This document shows positions 9,867-20,152 of a stretch of DNA of 64,000 nucleotides, in pieces. Source of the DNA: a virus. Made by a program: the position numbers and the translations under genes. Numbering within the stretch: position 1 is the first letter of the stretch; the number at the start of each line of letters is the position of its first letter. The stretch spans positions 1-64,000 of the IMG/VR virus record IMGVR_UViG_3300033388_006651; one strand, 5' to 3'. The notes beneath the pieces were generated by a model that had not been told where the DNA came from, made no database searches, and was given only the letters and a program-made list of their open reading frames with translations.

Positions 9867-12800
9867 ATGCCCACTCGTCCCAAGTTCTATCCGGCTTCTG
9901 TCAGCCGGTACCTGGATCCCAAAGAGCGATCTTGGGACACCGTCGTTGCCGAATTTGGAAAGCTCGTTCTCGACTCGGAGAAGAACCTCGAGCAGGACAT
10001 CCGTGATCTGGACCGTATCCGAGACCTGTCGCGCTCCGTCCCTTCGGGATGGGTGAGAGGTCAGAGTCGCGGGGACGCTTTCGACGAGTTCAGTTTCGAT
10101 GACCCTTGGCTTGCGGGTCCCGTCCTCAACCCCGACTTCATCGCCAACACTTTCCACATGCAGAAGGTGCAGGCGCTCGTGGCCGGGATGCTGCTCGACA
10201 TCGAGTACGTGGACACGGACACCAAGGGCGACAACCTGATCACGCTCGACGTTCCGAGCCCTCCAGGAGCTCCTCCCGGTTTCAAACGTACCGATTTCGT
10301 GTTCCTTGAGGTTTGGCTTGCTCTGGTGAGCGACAGCCCGGCCGCTCGTGGCACGCTGGTTGTGAGCGATCCGGTCACGGCCAACCCTGGTGACACCATC
10401 ACCGTGGACGGTGTGGTCCTCACAGGCGTCCTCGTTGCGCCGGCCGCGAACCAGTTCCAGATCTTCAACGTCAGTCCTACGAACACGGCTGCCAGTATCG
10501 CTACTCAGATCAATGGCATCGTCCCGACGGTCACGGCGACGGCGAACGCCAACATCGTTCGGATCACGGCCAACGATTCTGGAACCGTGGGCAACGCCTA
10601 CACCTTGGGGAGTTCCAACCCTGCGGGGATTTTGGCGTCCGGCGGTTTCCTGACTGGCGGCGTCGATACCCCGAACAAACCGACGCAGAACTCCATCTAC
10701 CGTCACGGCAACGTGGATTCATCGGCTGCGGTCGCATTGCCCGATGACATCGAAGACCCCACGGTAGGGGCTGAGACGACCAAGCGCGTCCAGATTCAGT
10801 ACCGCATCCGCCACACCGGTGAGGCCGAGGGTGTCGATTTCAAGCTCCAGGCAGACGGGTTCTCCAACCCCTTCATCCTGGCGCAGGGATCTCAGGTTGC
10901 TCCTGTGGCCCTGTACCCGTTCGTTCCGGCAGACAACAAGACCGTCATCGACAACAGTGACGCTCGAGATGGCGTGGCCGGTCCCGACATTGGATACGGC
11001 ATCCTCGACAACGGCCTGTGGATTTCGGGTGAGGGCACCGCCGCTTCGGCCGCGGACCTCGGGACCATCGACGGTTTCGTCTACGCCATTCCTATCGCGT
11101 TCGCGTTCCGCAAGAACGACAACACCGCCAGTGGTGGCTTCGATCCTGCCAGCAACACGAATGGCGGCCTCCTCTACAACCACGCTGCGACGCCGAACAC
11201 CAACCTGTTCCTGACGCCCGTCGCTGTTGGCGAGTCGAGTCGTCCCGATGGTGGCTTCGCAGATGCCATCGGTCCCACGGACGTGATGGACCTTCGTCGT
11301 CACATCCGGATGAACGGTCAGGACCTGGCAGCCGAGCTCCAGTTCCAGATGCAGGCGCTCCAGGATGGCACCACGCGGACCTGGGCCATCGACACCGCCT
11401 CCAAGCAGATCATGGGGTCTGGCTCGGGCGATGTGTCCACGCAGAACCTTGTGGCCAACGAGGTCGGCCGCACGGCCGCATCAGGAGGCATCCCCCCACT
11501 TTCCGGTGACACCACGCGTGGCGTCACCATCCGCAACTTCGATCACTTCGCACGTCGTTTCGGTGACCAGCCCGTTGTCGAGCGAGTCGTTCTGGCTCTC
11601 CTGCCCGGAGACGACATTGCGACGTTCCCAGGCAAGTACGTGGTGCGTCCTGGCTACGCGGCAGCGTTTGCCGGTTGGGCCGAAGAGGACGAGATCAACA
11701 TCAACCTGGCGGACTTCAACATGTCCACCTTGGGAGACTTCGATCCGACGAACGTCGAATCGTGGCCCGTACCCGCAGCCGACTACGCGTCTTTGATTCC
11801 GCCTGGGACGTTCGTCACGGACGTGCTGTCGATTTTCCACGATGACGGGAACTGGAACGTTGCCGTAGACCAGACGGTCAAGCCCACGGCCATCATTGGA
11901 CTTGGCACGTCTCACATCCAAGTCTCGCTCGACGTGAACCCTGTCCAGGTGACGGGCGGTATCAATGCAGCGGATCACGACATGGTCGGCACGTTGGTGT
12001 CGGGTGACGTGGGTTCGCCTCGTCGTATTTTCATCGAGCTTGAAGTGACGTACCCGCTGGGAGTGGGGACCACAGACACGCCCGATCTTGAGATCACTCC
12101 TGACGATCCGCCGTACCCGTACGGTCCGATGCTGGAGAACTGGCTTCCCACGGGACCGGACCAGCGACCTACGGACATGGAAGATCGGTTGGCTCCGAAC
12201 TTCCGGTCTGGTTTTCGTGAAGTTCATATCGAGTACATCGCCAACGATCCTACGGGCGGTGGTGGCAACGCGGGTATCCCCATCGGTACTTTGACGCCGG
12301 AGACGGTGGTGAGCCGAGACCCGAGCAGTTTTGTGCTCCCGCGTCGTTTCTTCGGCGATGCGACCACAAGCATCACGGTTACGGACGGGGACGATGGCAA
12401 CCCGCGTGATGTGGACGACCCTAACACCGACTACGGTGCTTCCACCCGTTTGGTGAATCTCGACATTGGAGGGCCCGCCCCGGCGATCCCTCTGTCTGGC
12501 GCAGGGCAGACGTTGTGTGAAGTTCGATTCTTCGCTCAGGATCCTGTTCCCAACTTCGGTCCTGCCGGAGCCGGTTACCAGCAGACCATTTACTTCCGTA
12601 CGAACGCGCCTCAGACGGTTGGCACCAAGGAAGGCGTCATCAGTACGACCATCCAGGATTTCCCGTACACGGGTGCTACCGGGCCGCTGCCTTCGACGCT
12701 TGAGGTCGAGCCGCTGTACGTGTCCCAGAACGTCTGGACCGGCCAAGTGGGCATGGGCAGCGTGGAGCTTCCGTTCCCGTACTTCGCCCCGTTGGACCAG

Positions 12801-13298
12801 CTCCCGGTCAACGACGGCCAGACGGAGACGGTGCCGCCCCCAGACGCGTTCCCCGGCGAGTACTACTTCGCGGCCACGGCCAACATCTCCATCGACGACT
12901 TCGATGCTGAGGTCGGCACGCTTGCCCTGCACACGTTGGTGCCACCCGAGGGGTCCATCCAGTGGACGATCGGTGGGACGCCTACGACGGACGAGCCTTT
13001 CAAGGACATCGAGTTCCGCGCCGTGTACCCCGTCATCAACCGCAGCGGTCACCGGCCCACGGGGATGGCTCAGGGCATGAGCAATGTGGTGCGTCACAAG
13101 GTGTTCCAGCCCACGCTGGTTCGCTCCAAGCAGGACAGCGTGCTGTTCCGCAAGGACGAGGTGCTCTTGCTTGTGGTGACACGCTGGGCTGTGCTCGATG
13201 CCAACAACGACCTGACCTTTGCGGACTCGGGCGGCAACACCGGCGTCGGTGTGTTCCGGACGAAGAACCTTTTGATGGTCGCGGGGAACCAGGAGTAA
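9867..13298 (+). CDS. Large virion protein, paralogue of the 23640-29345 protein
   Basis: This 1143-residue protein is collinear with the N-terminal third of the product of 23640-29345. Shared segments are RTDFVFLEVW (residue 141), DDIEDPTVGAETTKRVQIQY (ending near 312), DGFVYAIPIAFAFRKND and DVMDLRRH. Between the first two, this protein has about 109 extra residues (155-265) that form a discrete beta module with TITVDGVVLTG and VRITANDSGTVGNAYTLG, similar to modules seen in other tail proteins. The N-terminus is charged and helical. A baseplate or tail role is likely, but the exact position in the virion cannot be read from sequence. Confidence 0.65.
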   Translation: MPTRPKFYPASVSRYLDPKERSWDTVVAEFGKLVLDSEKNLEQDIRDLDRIRDLSRSVPSGWVRGQSRGDAFDEFSFDDPWLAGPVLNPDFIANTFHMQKVQALVAGMLLDIEYVDTDTKGDNLITLDVPSPPGAPPGFKRTDFVFLEVWLALVSDSPAARGTLVVSDPVTANPGDTITVDGVVLTGVLVAPAANQFQIFNVSPTNTAASIATQINGIVPTVTATANANIVRITANDSGTVGNAYTLGSSNPAGILASGGFLTGGVDTPNKPTQNSIYRHGNVDSSAAVALPDDIEDPTVGAETTKRVQIQYRIRHTGEAEGVDFKLQADGFSNPFILAQGSQVAPVALYPFVPADNKTVIDNSDARDGVAGPDIGYGILDNGLWISGEGTAASAADLGTIDGFVYAIPIAFAFRKNDNTASGGFDPASNTNGGLLYNHAATPNTNLFLTPVAVGESSRPDGGFADAIGPTDVMDLRRHIRMNGQDLAAELQFQMQALQDGTTRTWAIDTASKQIMGSGSGDVSTQNLVANEVGRTAASGGIPPLSGDTTRGVTIRNFDHFARRFGDQPVVERVVLALLPGDDIATFPGKYVVRPGYAAAFAGWAEEDEININLADFNMSTLGDFDPTNVESWPVPAADYASLIPPGTFVTDVLSIFHDDGNWNVAVDQTVKPTAIIGLGTSHIQVSLDVNPVQVTGGINAADHDMVGTLVSGDVGSPRRIFIELEVTYPLGVGTTDTPDLEITPDDPPYPYGPMLENWLPTGPDQRPTDMEDRLAPNFRSGFREVHIEYIANDPTGGGGNAGIPIGTLTPETVVSRDPSSFVLPRRFFGDATTSITVTDGDDGNPRDVDDPNTDYGASTRLVNLDIGGPAPAIPLSGAGQTLCEVRFFAQDPVPNFGPAGAGYQQTIYFRTNAPQTVGTKEGVISTTIQDFPYTGATGPLPSTLEVEPLYVSQNVWTGQVGMGSVELPFPYFAPLDQLPVNDGQTETVPPPDAFPGEYYFAATANISIDDFDAEVGTLALHTLVPPEGSIQWTIGGTPTTDEPFKDIEFRAVYPVINRSGHRPTGMAQGMSNVVRHKVFQPTLVRSKQDSVLFRKDEVLLLVVTRWAVLDANNDLTFADSGGNTGVGVFRTKNLLMVAGNQE

Positions 13299-13302
13299 CG
13301 CC

Positions 13303-16300
13303 ATGCCTCGTGAAGTAGATCCCGGCACTATCCAAAAGGGTACTGGTCTTGCGAACCAGGACTCGGTGGGCTCCAACTCGTTCACGGACGAAGTCATCGA
13401 GGGACAGAATAAGGGGCTCGACGCTCACCTCAACGACCCCGAGGATGCGCACCCGGCTTCGGCGATCTCGACCACGGGATCCAACGGTGCCTACGATGGG
13501 AACGATGTCCAGGAGAACCTGGATGAGCTCGCGGGCCTGGTTCCGATGCGACCTCCCACGATCGGCAACTTCGAAACGGTCACGACGTTCACGGGGATCA
13601 CCGACTGGGGTGTGCTCAAGATGCGCGATGCGGGTTTTGTCCAGCGCGGTGATGTCACGCCTCCAGTTGCGGCGAGTCCGACGAACGATTTCTTCGTCTA
13701 CAGCGAGTTTTGGTTCCCGCCATACGAAGCGCAGAACATTTTCGCCACTGCGATTGCTCCGAACCCTCCGGGTGATGTGTTCACGACTCCGGGTAACGAC
13801 CCGGATACGGACCTTACGTTCAATGTGGCAGACGGCGGCTACACCGGCGGGGGTCCTGGGTTTACACATCAAGGTGGTTTTACGCGCACGGTCCCTGTCG
13901 TGGAGACGGCGCGCACTTTGAACACCGCAGCCGACCCCGAAGTGGTCCTCTCTGGCGCGGTCTATCCCGCAGACCGAGGTGTGGTTGCCCTGTTCCATTG
14001 GCCGGCCGACGGGGGTATTGCGGAGTTCCTGGCACAGCCCCTGACCGACCGTGTCATTGCGGCTCTCCTGTGTGGCCAAGGAATCAACGGCGGCGACGGC
14101 GACGGCGACTGTGACGGAGGCCCAGGCGGCATGTTCGCGGAGGGCGACCCGAATGTATTCGCGTTCCCAGGTCGAGCTGCTGGTCAGTACGACCTGCTCG
14201 AAATCCATACCGGTTTCGACGCACAGGCCGGTGTCGCGATCCCTGCTGGTCCTGAGCCGGGAGCGGGTCAGGTGCGGTTGGGTACCGACCCGGCTGCTGG
14301 GGTTCCTGTCGTAGTGGGTGGGATTCCCATCTTTGGTGGCACCCCGGCAGGCACTGGTGGTGGCAACATCAACAACTTCTTCCGATACCGGTTGCCGTAC
14401 CTCGACGACTACACGACTGCCACGGGCATCGAATTCACGCCGGCTGTCCAGAAGCCGCGCTATTTCGAGAAGCCTGCGGTTTCGTTGGATCCCGGTGCGG
14501 ATCTGACGCAGGCAGGAGATTTCGCCAATTTCACGAAAGACTACTGGACGTACCAGGTCTCTCGTTACCGGCACCAGTTTGATCGGGCGTCTTTCGGCGA
14601 TCCGGACAACGGGTCGTACATCCTGTTGCACTTCCGTCGGGAAACGGATTTCGAGTCGTTCGCTCGAGACGGCATCATGCCGGACGACGTTGGGTTCGGG
14701 TACGACATGTGGAGCGCCAACATGGTGAACTACATCAACCCCGAGAGCGTGGACAACCTGGTGGACTCTTCGCTCCCCTTCGCGCCCACGACCTCGACGG
14801 CGTACCACCTGCACCGGTCGGCGGTTTTCGTCGATTCTGACACCATCGTGGGCCCTCTCGGCGCGGCGTACACCTTCGCAAGCGAAGTGGACGAGACCAT
14901 GTTCGTGTCGGGGATCCAATACTTCCTTCCCAACGGAAGCGGGATCGGTACCAACTGGCAGATTGATACGCTGACGTGGGGTGCGAGCGGGATGTTCTCG
15001 CCCACGTATCTGCTGGGCGATGACAACCTTCCGCCCACAGACGAGACTCCGGGTTTTTGGCACCGGCCGAACACCATCCTGTACCTGGGGATGGCCACGG
15101 CCGACTCCAACATCATCAATGGCCTGGGCGTCGGCTACACCGGCACCGCGTTTTACCAGCGCGTGGATTTCAACTACACGGACCTCGACTCCGTGAGCGG
15201 GCCCTTCGATCTGACCGTTGGCCCGACCACCCTGGATTCGGCGGACATCATCCTTCTCGGTGGTGATACGGCGGTCACATTCGGCGGTGACGACAACCAG
15301 TGTCACTTCTGGTTCGACGCAAGGCTTCGAGTCTTCGCTCGGAAACCGCAGAACCAGCAAGACGCGACGACCCCGAACACGACGTTCTTGTTCCCGAACC
15401 CCACAGGGGATTCGCTGCTCATGCACACCACGTCCCATTCGCCGTCGTTCGACAGCGGTGGTGACTACGGCAACTTCAAGACCGGTGCTGGCGATTCGCC
15501 TCCTCGTGTCAACCTCGAGAACCCTCGCAAGGACGTGGAAGAGCGGTTCTATGACGAGGTCTACCGTGTCGCTGAGACGACGCTGGTCTCGATCGATGCG
15601 AGTTACAACGCCGGGTTGGGGATCGGCAACTTGGTAGGACCGGGACTTCCTTTTGGACCTGGAGGCCCTCTCGAGCTTCCAGTCCGGTTTGCCGGTGAGC
15701 CTTTCGCAACATTCGGCAGCGCGTCTTACCTGCGTGCGGACTATTACGTTGAGGACCTTGCTACGAGTGGCCTCGTTCTGCTTGAGCTCCAAGTCAGCGG
15801 GCTTCCAGATCGCGATCCGCCAGCTACGGACGGGGTCGAGAACCCGTGTCCGTTCAGCGGTCAGGTGCTCTTCCCGCAGATCGATTACCTGGGCGGTGGC
15901 TTCCGCCCTTCCCTGGCGGATGGTGACATCACTGCTGCGCAGTTCGACTACTCGGCTGGTGGTGCCGCTGATCGGTTCTACTACCGGATGTTCGATGCTG
16001 CCTACAGCAACCAGGCAGCCCCAGATCAGGAGCCCACCGTTGTGGGTCAGCCCTTTTTGACGTTCCGTATCGACGGGCTCACGCTGGCTGATTTTGTGTA
16101 CACGCCTGCGGGACCGGGTAGCCCTGAGATTGCGCTCGAGCTCAAGATCCCTGGCCTCACGACATGGATGGACATGGGTCGCAAGGACATGGACGGTCCG
16201 TCGAAACAAGATCCTCTGGCCGATGGTGCCGGGTGCCAGATCATCGACCCCACTGCGACTTTCGATGGGCGTGACGCTGTCACCGGTACTGTGTTTTGTC

Positions 16301-16563
16301 AGGTGCGTGTGAACGTGGGGCCGGCCATCAACATCTTCGCCAATACCGGCGCAGTTGCTGGAGCGGCTGCCGGGGTTGCTCCCGTGTTCTTCCGTGCCCG
16401 GATTCGTTCCGGAGGAGGTCTTGCGCTGAACTTCACACAGGGAGGGCCTAGCGCGACTACGGATGTTCCTCGTGCTCTCACGGGCGTCACCCTTCTTCGG
16501 CACAGCACTGGCCTGGGCCCCAACGATGCAACTCCCTACGGGCCTCCCACCCCGTTCCCGTAA
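13303..16563 (+). CDS. Large virion protein, function unassigned
   Basis: This 1086-residue protein starts 4 nt after the previous stop, with AGGAG upstream of the ATG. The N-terminus is hydrophilic, with the segment YDGNDVQENLDELAG, a phrase common in tail and fibre proteins. The rest is Gly/Pro/Asp/Thr rich and predicted to be beta-strand dominated, with a short acidic Gly-Asp run near residue 265 (GGDGDGDCDGG). No signal peptide, membrane segment or enzymatic motif was seen. The virion assignment rests on composition, size and tight linkage to other structural genes. Confidence 0.55.
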   Translation: MPREVDPGTIQKGTGLANQDSVGSNSFTDEVIEGQNKGLDAHLNDPEDAHPASAISTTGSNGAYDGNDVQENLDELAGLVPMRPPTIGNFETVTTFTGITDWGVLKMRDAGFVQRGDVTPPVAASPTNDFFVYSEFWFPPYEAQNIFATAIAPNPPGDVFTTPGNDPDTDLTFNVADGGYTGGGPGFTHQGGFTRTVPVVETARTLNTAADPEVVLSGAVYPADRGVVALFHWPADGGIAEFLAQPLTDRVIAALLCGQGINGGDGDGDCDGGPGGMFAEGDPNVFAFPGRAAGQYDLLEIHTGFDAQAGVAIPAGPEPGAGQVRLGTDPAAGVPVVVGGIPIFGGTPAGTGGGNINNFFRYRLPYLDDYTTATGIEFTPAVQKPRYFEKPAVSLDPGADLTQAGDFANFTKDYWTYQVSRYRHQFDRASFGDPDNGSYILLHFRRETDFESFARDGIMPDDVGFGYDMWSANMVNYINPESVDNLVDSSLPFAPTTSTAYHLHRSAVFVDSDTIVGPLGAAYTFASEVDETMFVSGIQYFLPNGSGIGTNWQIDTLTWGASGMFSPTYLLGDDNLPPTDETPGFWHRPNTILYLGMATADSNIINGLGVGYTGTAFYQRVDFNYTDLDSVSGPFDLTVGPTTLDSADIILLGGDTAVTFGGDDNQCHFWFDARLRVFARKPQNQQDATTPNTTFLFPNPTGDSLLMHTTSHSPSFDSGGDYGNFKTGAGDSPPRVNLENPRKDVEERFYDEVYRVAETTLVSIDASYNAGLGIGNLVGPGLPFGPGGPLELPVRFAGEPFATFGSASYLRADYYVEDLATSGLVLLELQVSGLPDRDPPATDGVENPCPFSGQVLFPQIDYLGGGFRPSLADGDITAAQFDYSAGGAADRFYYRMFDAAYSNQAAPDQEPTVVGQPFLTFRIDGLTLADFVYTPAGPGSPEIALELKIPGLTTWMDMGRKDMDGPSKQDPLADGAGCQIIDPTATFDGRDAVTGTVFCQVRVNVGPAINIFANTGAVAGAAAGVAPVFFRARIRSGGGLALNFTQGGPSATTDVPRALTGVTLLRHSTGLGPNDATPYGPPTPFP

Positions 16564-16574
16564 GGATTACCACG

Positions 16575-19500
16575 ATGGCCGAATTTACCGATCAGGAAAA
16601 AGAACTCCTCGACAAACTCCGCAAGGGGTTTGAGAGTGATGCCAAAACGCGTTCGCAGCTTGAGCCGTGGCAAGAGCTCATCGACCGGGACGAGACGGTC
16701 AATGCGAACCGTGCTTCGGCTGCGGCCAAGATCATCGAAGGGTTCGCAGGCTCTTGGGCAGCCCAGTACAACTTCGGTATGGGATCGAGCATCGTGCCCT
16801 CGGGAGCGCTCGTTAGCGAGGCGGTGACCAGTGCCGATCCCCAGGGGCCTCCCATCCCCGTCCGTGCCAAGACCAGCAAGCTGGGCTTGCGTGGAGCACC
16901 GGAGATCAACTTCGTCCCGTACAACTGGCGCACCAACACATTTGGTAGCAAGGGGCCGTCCCTGGTGGGGCATCCCATCGGATTCCAGATCGTGGGTCCG
17001 ACGCTCAAGTCTCCTGTGATGAACTGGACCTGGCAGGTCCTCGAAGGCGCTGGCCCCAACGGCGGGGACCTACTTCGCATGGCTGTGCAAACTGATGGCA
17101 CCGCCAATGTGATGGAGCCCTACGCTGCTGGGGATTTGGGTTTGGCCTACGGGCCTTTCGGCACCAGCGGATGGACGATCGGTGACGCTGCGGAACCGAA
17201 CGGCGGCCTCTATGTCCTGATCGCAGACGACGGTCTCAATTCGGGTTCGATTCCGGCCGGTCGTGTACCGATGGCAGCCTTGGATCGGTTTGTTGAGACG
17301 GCGCGGTACGAGATTTTTCGAGTGGCTTCGTTGCCAGTCGTCGGGGTCGGCGACCCTTACGAGATCGAGCTGCATCCCGACAAGAGCCTCAGCACCTATT
17401 TCGATCTGCCCGCGGTATCCATTGACCGCAGCATCCGGGCCATCACGATGGTGCGTCCCTACGTGGCACGCCTCCAGGCTGTTCCGCAGTCCGGGGCGGC
17501 AGGGGGCAACGATGGCGAATCGGTCTCAGGACGCGAGCAGGCGTTCGTGGTGGTGTCTCCTGAGCGGGCAGCCAGCGGGGACAACTTCCCACCGTTTCAG
17601 GGCCCGGCTGTGACGGACGGCACCTGGATTCAGGGTGGGTTCACGGACTCTCGACAGCCTGGAACTACCACGGCTGGCGAGCCGAGTGCGTACGGTGGTG
17701 CGGCCCGTCTGCCCGTTCCCATTCCAGTCCAAGAGGCAAGTGCAAGCGTGGAGAAAGCGTTTGTGCCGACCGTTTTGGTGGGCCAGTGGGCCATCACGGT
17801 GCCTTCGCTGACTCCGTACACGACGGGTCTTTTTGCGTCGCAATTCCCCATCGTGAATATCACGGTCACCCAGCGTTCCGACGATCTCCCGGCTCTAAGT
17901 CAAGGATCGATTCCGAGTTGTCTTGGATGGTTCGATGCGGTGACTACCAACGTGGCGCCTGATCGAGTTTTCTTGAATCGGGTACCCGAGACGGATCCCC
18001 AAACGGGTCTCACCTACTGGGGCCCTGGCCCCTGGGTTAACAGCCTGATTGGGACTCAGACCGTAGGGCTTCTGGCCACGCTGCATGAGCCCATCTCGAG
18101 TTTGTGGGTTGAGGAGTTCAACCTGGATGCGGTTGAGGCATCGCGGGTAAAAACCATGATCGACCCGCAGTGGGTAGGCCGGTTTGAGAAGCAAATTTCT
18201 GACCCACTTCTTGTGGGGCTTGAGCCTGCGCCCCCTCCCGGGTCGGGGCCTGGTCGGGCTGACCGTGCGATCTTTGACACGCGTTCGATTGCGGCTGGTG
18301 GTCCCATTCCGAATGCCGAGAACCCAGGCAACCTGATGGACCTCGGGTTTCGGATGGTGCTGTTTCCAGCCAAACCGGATCCTAACGACATTACCCAGAC
18401 GATCCCGAACTTCGATCTGCCGATCACGGGACGCGAGCTCGTCATCGACGGCTCCATCAACGAGAAGCAGTACATCGACATCGACTACTCGTCGGGTGTC
18501 GTACGGTTGAGTCATCCACCTCCTGAGTCAAGAACGACCATCCCCAGTGAGCCTTCGGATGTCATCCCGGATGGCATCAGCGGACTCACCGGTAACAACC
18601 CGCGTGGCGAGGTGGTCTTGTTTGCGGCCTGTGTTCCTTACTCGATGGAGGATTCCCAGCTCGGCACCGGTGTCCGACTGACGGCGAGTGCGGGGGAGGG
18701 GGCTTCAGACTTCGATGCTTACAGCACCGAGGTGTCGGCCAAGATCGATCTGACGAACACCACGTTCTCAGGTGTCGCTCCTTTCTTTGGGCCATCGCTT
18801 ATTGCGCCGCTCCCGATCGAGATCGTCCTTGACCGTCTGTGGGACGGCCCGGAAACCGGCGTCATCACGATCGCGGCAGGTTCGGACACCGCTACCTCTT
18901 TCGGTCGGTGGGGGTACACCACGAAACGTACTGTTACGCCCGCAGGAGGGGTTCCGGTTACCGCTCTCGGCGGACTTTCGTCTCTTACCGTAGTAGCCGA
19001 CCCCGATCCCTCTTTGTTTCCGGGCGAACAGACTCGCAACATCACCCTGCGACGTGAAGTTGTTTTTCACAGGGAAGGCGTAAGCATTGCGGCGTTGTCC
19101 GACATTGTGAGCGGTGACACCTACTACGGAAGTTCGACTCGTGCGGATACCCTTCGATTTGAGCGTGCTTCACTGGTGCCTCAGCTCGATGGTTCGATGA
19201 GCGTTCGTCCTCGTCCTGATCTGGCGATCCAGCTCGACCGCGCCACCGGTCATATTTTGCCGGCCAAACTGTCACTTCCGTTAGACACGGTAGTCAATCC
19301 GGTGCCTCCTGCGGGCCCTGGGTTCCCGTACTTCTCTGAGCAGGGTGTTTTCGCAGGGCTGTCTTATCAGGCGGATGCCTCTAATCCTGTCGGGATCAAT
19401 GCGGGGTTGACGTACAACGCGGGGATCCTTCCAGGAGTGGGTACGGACAACCGTGGTCCGGATCAGCGTCTGGAGATGCCTGGTGCAGTCCTCCCGCTGT

Positions 19501-20132
19501 GGCACGGGGTCATCACTCAAGATGGGGGCACTGCGGGTGCGGGTTCGTTCTTCCTTTCCACGAATTTCCGTTTTGTGGCGAAGATTGGGGTGACGTTTTT
19601 GGCGTCTGGCGCCGTGTCGGACGCTACGGGCTTCGTCGGGCTCATTCAGGACGCGACGGGGCCAGCGCTCACCCCCATCGTTTCGACGCTCTCAGATCCG
19701 GCCCTAGCGCCCGTGGGTCACGACTACATCGGGTTCCAGTTCGATACGACGGCAGCTCCGGTCTGGCGCTTTTGGACGCGAGGTTCGAGTGGTGTGGACA
19801 ACCTCATTTCTACGACGGCGGTTGTGGATCGAACGATCCTGCTCACCCTTCAAGGACCCTTCTATTTCGTCATCGAAAGTCCCCGAATCGGTGCCACAGA
19901 TGTCGATTCGGTGGTTGTTAAAATGGGGGTCTACGACGCCAACAAGGTGTTGCTGAGCAACATCACGGTGACAAACAAAGACCTGCTTCCCGCTCCTTCG
20001 GGACGAGGCTTTTTCACGAGCGCAGCGGTTCGTGAAGAATTTGTCGCGCTGAACCGAGGAGTTAATATGCTCATTTATTCCATGAGCATCGTTTTCGACA
20101 CCGACATCGACGACCTGCCTCCACTGCCGTAG
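16575..20132 (+). CDS. Large virion protein with C-terminal lectin-like region
   Basis: This 1185-residue protein begins with a charged helical stretch (EFTDQEKELLDKLRKGF). Most of the remainder is Gly/Pro/Thr-rich beta sequence. From about residue 988 to the end, alternating hydrophobic strands (FRFVAKIGVTFL, DYIGFQFDTT, VWRFWTRG, FYFVIES, VVVKMGVYD, MLIYSMSIVFD) resemble a concanavalin-type jelly roll, suggesting a binding domain. AAGGA precedes the ATG. It is the last gene before the reverse-strand lipoprotein gene, and the stops of the two genes are only about 20 nt apart. Confidence 0.6.
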   Translation: MAEFTDQEKELLDKLRKGFESDAKTRSQLEPWQELIDRDETVNANRASAAAKIIEGFAGSWAAQYNFGMGSSIVPSGALVSEAVTSADPQGPPIPVRAKTSKLGLRGAPEINFVPYNWRTNTFGSKGPSLVGHPIGFQIVGPTLKSPVMNWTWQVLEGAGPNGGDLLRMAVQTDGTANVMEPYAAGDLGLAYGPFGTSGWTIGDAAEPNGGLYVLIADDGLNSGSIPAGRVPMAALDRFVETARYEIFRVASLPVVGVGDPYEIELHPDKSLSTYFDLPAVSIDRSIRAITMVRPYVARLQAVPQSGAAGGNDGESVSGREQAFVVVSPERAASGDNFPPFQGPAVTDGTWIQGGFTDSRQPGTTTAGEPSAYGGAARLPVPIPVQEASASVEKAFVPTVLVGQWAITVPSLTPYTTGLFASQFPIVNITVTQRSDDLPALSQGSIPSCLGWFDAVTTNVAPDRVFLNRVPETDPQTGLTYWGPGPWVNSLIGTQTVGLLATLHEPISSLWVEEFNLDAVEASRVKTMIDPQWVGRFEKQISDPLLVGLEPAPPPGSGPGRADRAIFDTRSIAAGGPIPNAENPGNLMDLGFRMVLFPAKPDPNDITQTIPNFDLPITGRELVIDGSINEKQYIDIDYSSGVVRLSHPPPESRTTIPSEPSDVIPDGISGLTGNNPRGEVVLFAACVPYSMEDSQLGTGVRLTASAGEGASDFDAYSTEVSAKIDLTNTTFSGVAPFFGPSLIAPLPIEIVLDRLWDGPETGVITIAAGSDTATSFGRWGYTTKRTVTPAGGVPVTALGGLSSLTVVADPDPSLFPGEQTRNITLRREVVFHREGVSIAALSDIVSGDTYYGSSTRADTLRFERASLVPQLDGSMSVRPRPDLAIQLDRATGHILPAKLSLPLDTVVNPVPPAGPGFPYFSEQGVFAGLSYQADASNPVGINAGLTYNAGILPGVGTDNRGPDQRLEMPGAVLPLWHGVITQDGGTAGAGSFFLSTNFRFVAKIGVTFLASGAVSDATGFVGLIQDATGPALTPIVSTLSDPALAPVGHDYIGFQFDTTAAPVWRFWTRGSSGVDNLISTTAVVDRTILLTLQGPFYFVIESPRIGATDVDSVVVKMGVYDANKVLLSNITVTNKDLLPAPSGRGFFTSAAVREEFVALNRGVNMLIYSMSIVFDTDIDDLPPLP

Positions 20133-20152
20133 GCGCTCAGGATCCTACGAGA

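Noticed and set aside
13036-16503. Long open frame on the minus strand (about 1155 codons), and a similar one at 25659-29159
   Set aside because: Both are Arg/His/Asp-rich with no motif and lie exactly antisense to virion genes of strong codon bias; they are frame shadows.
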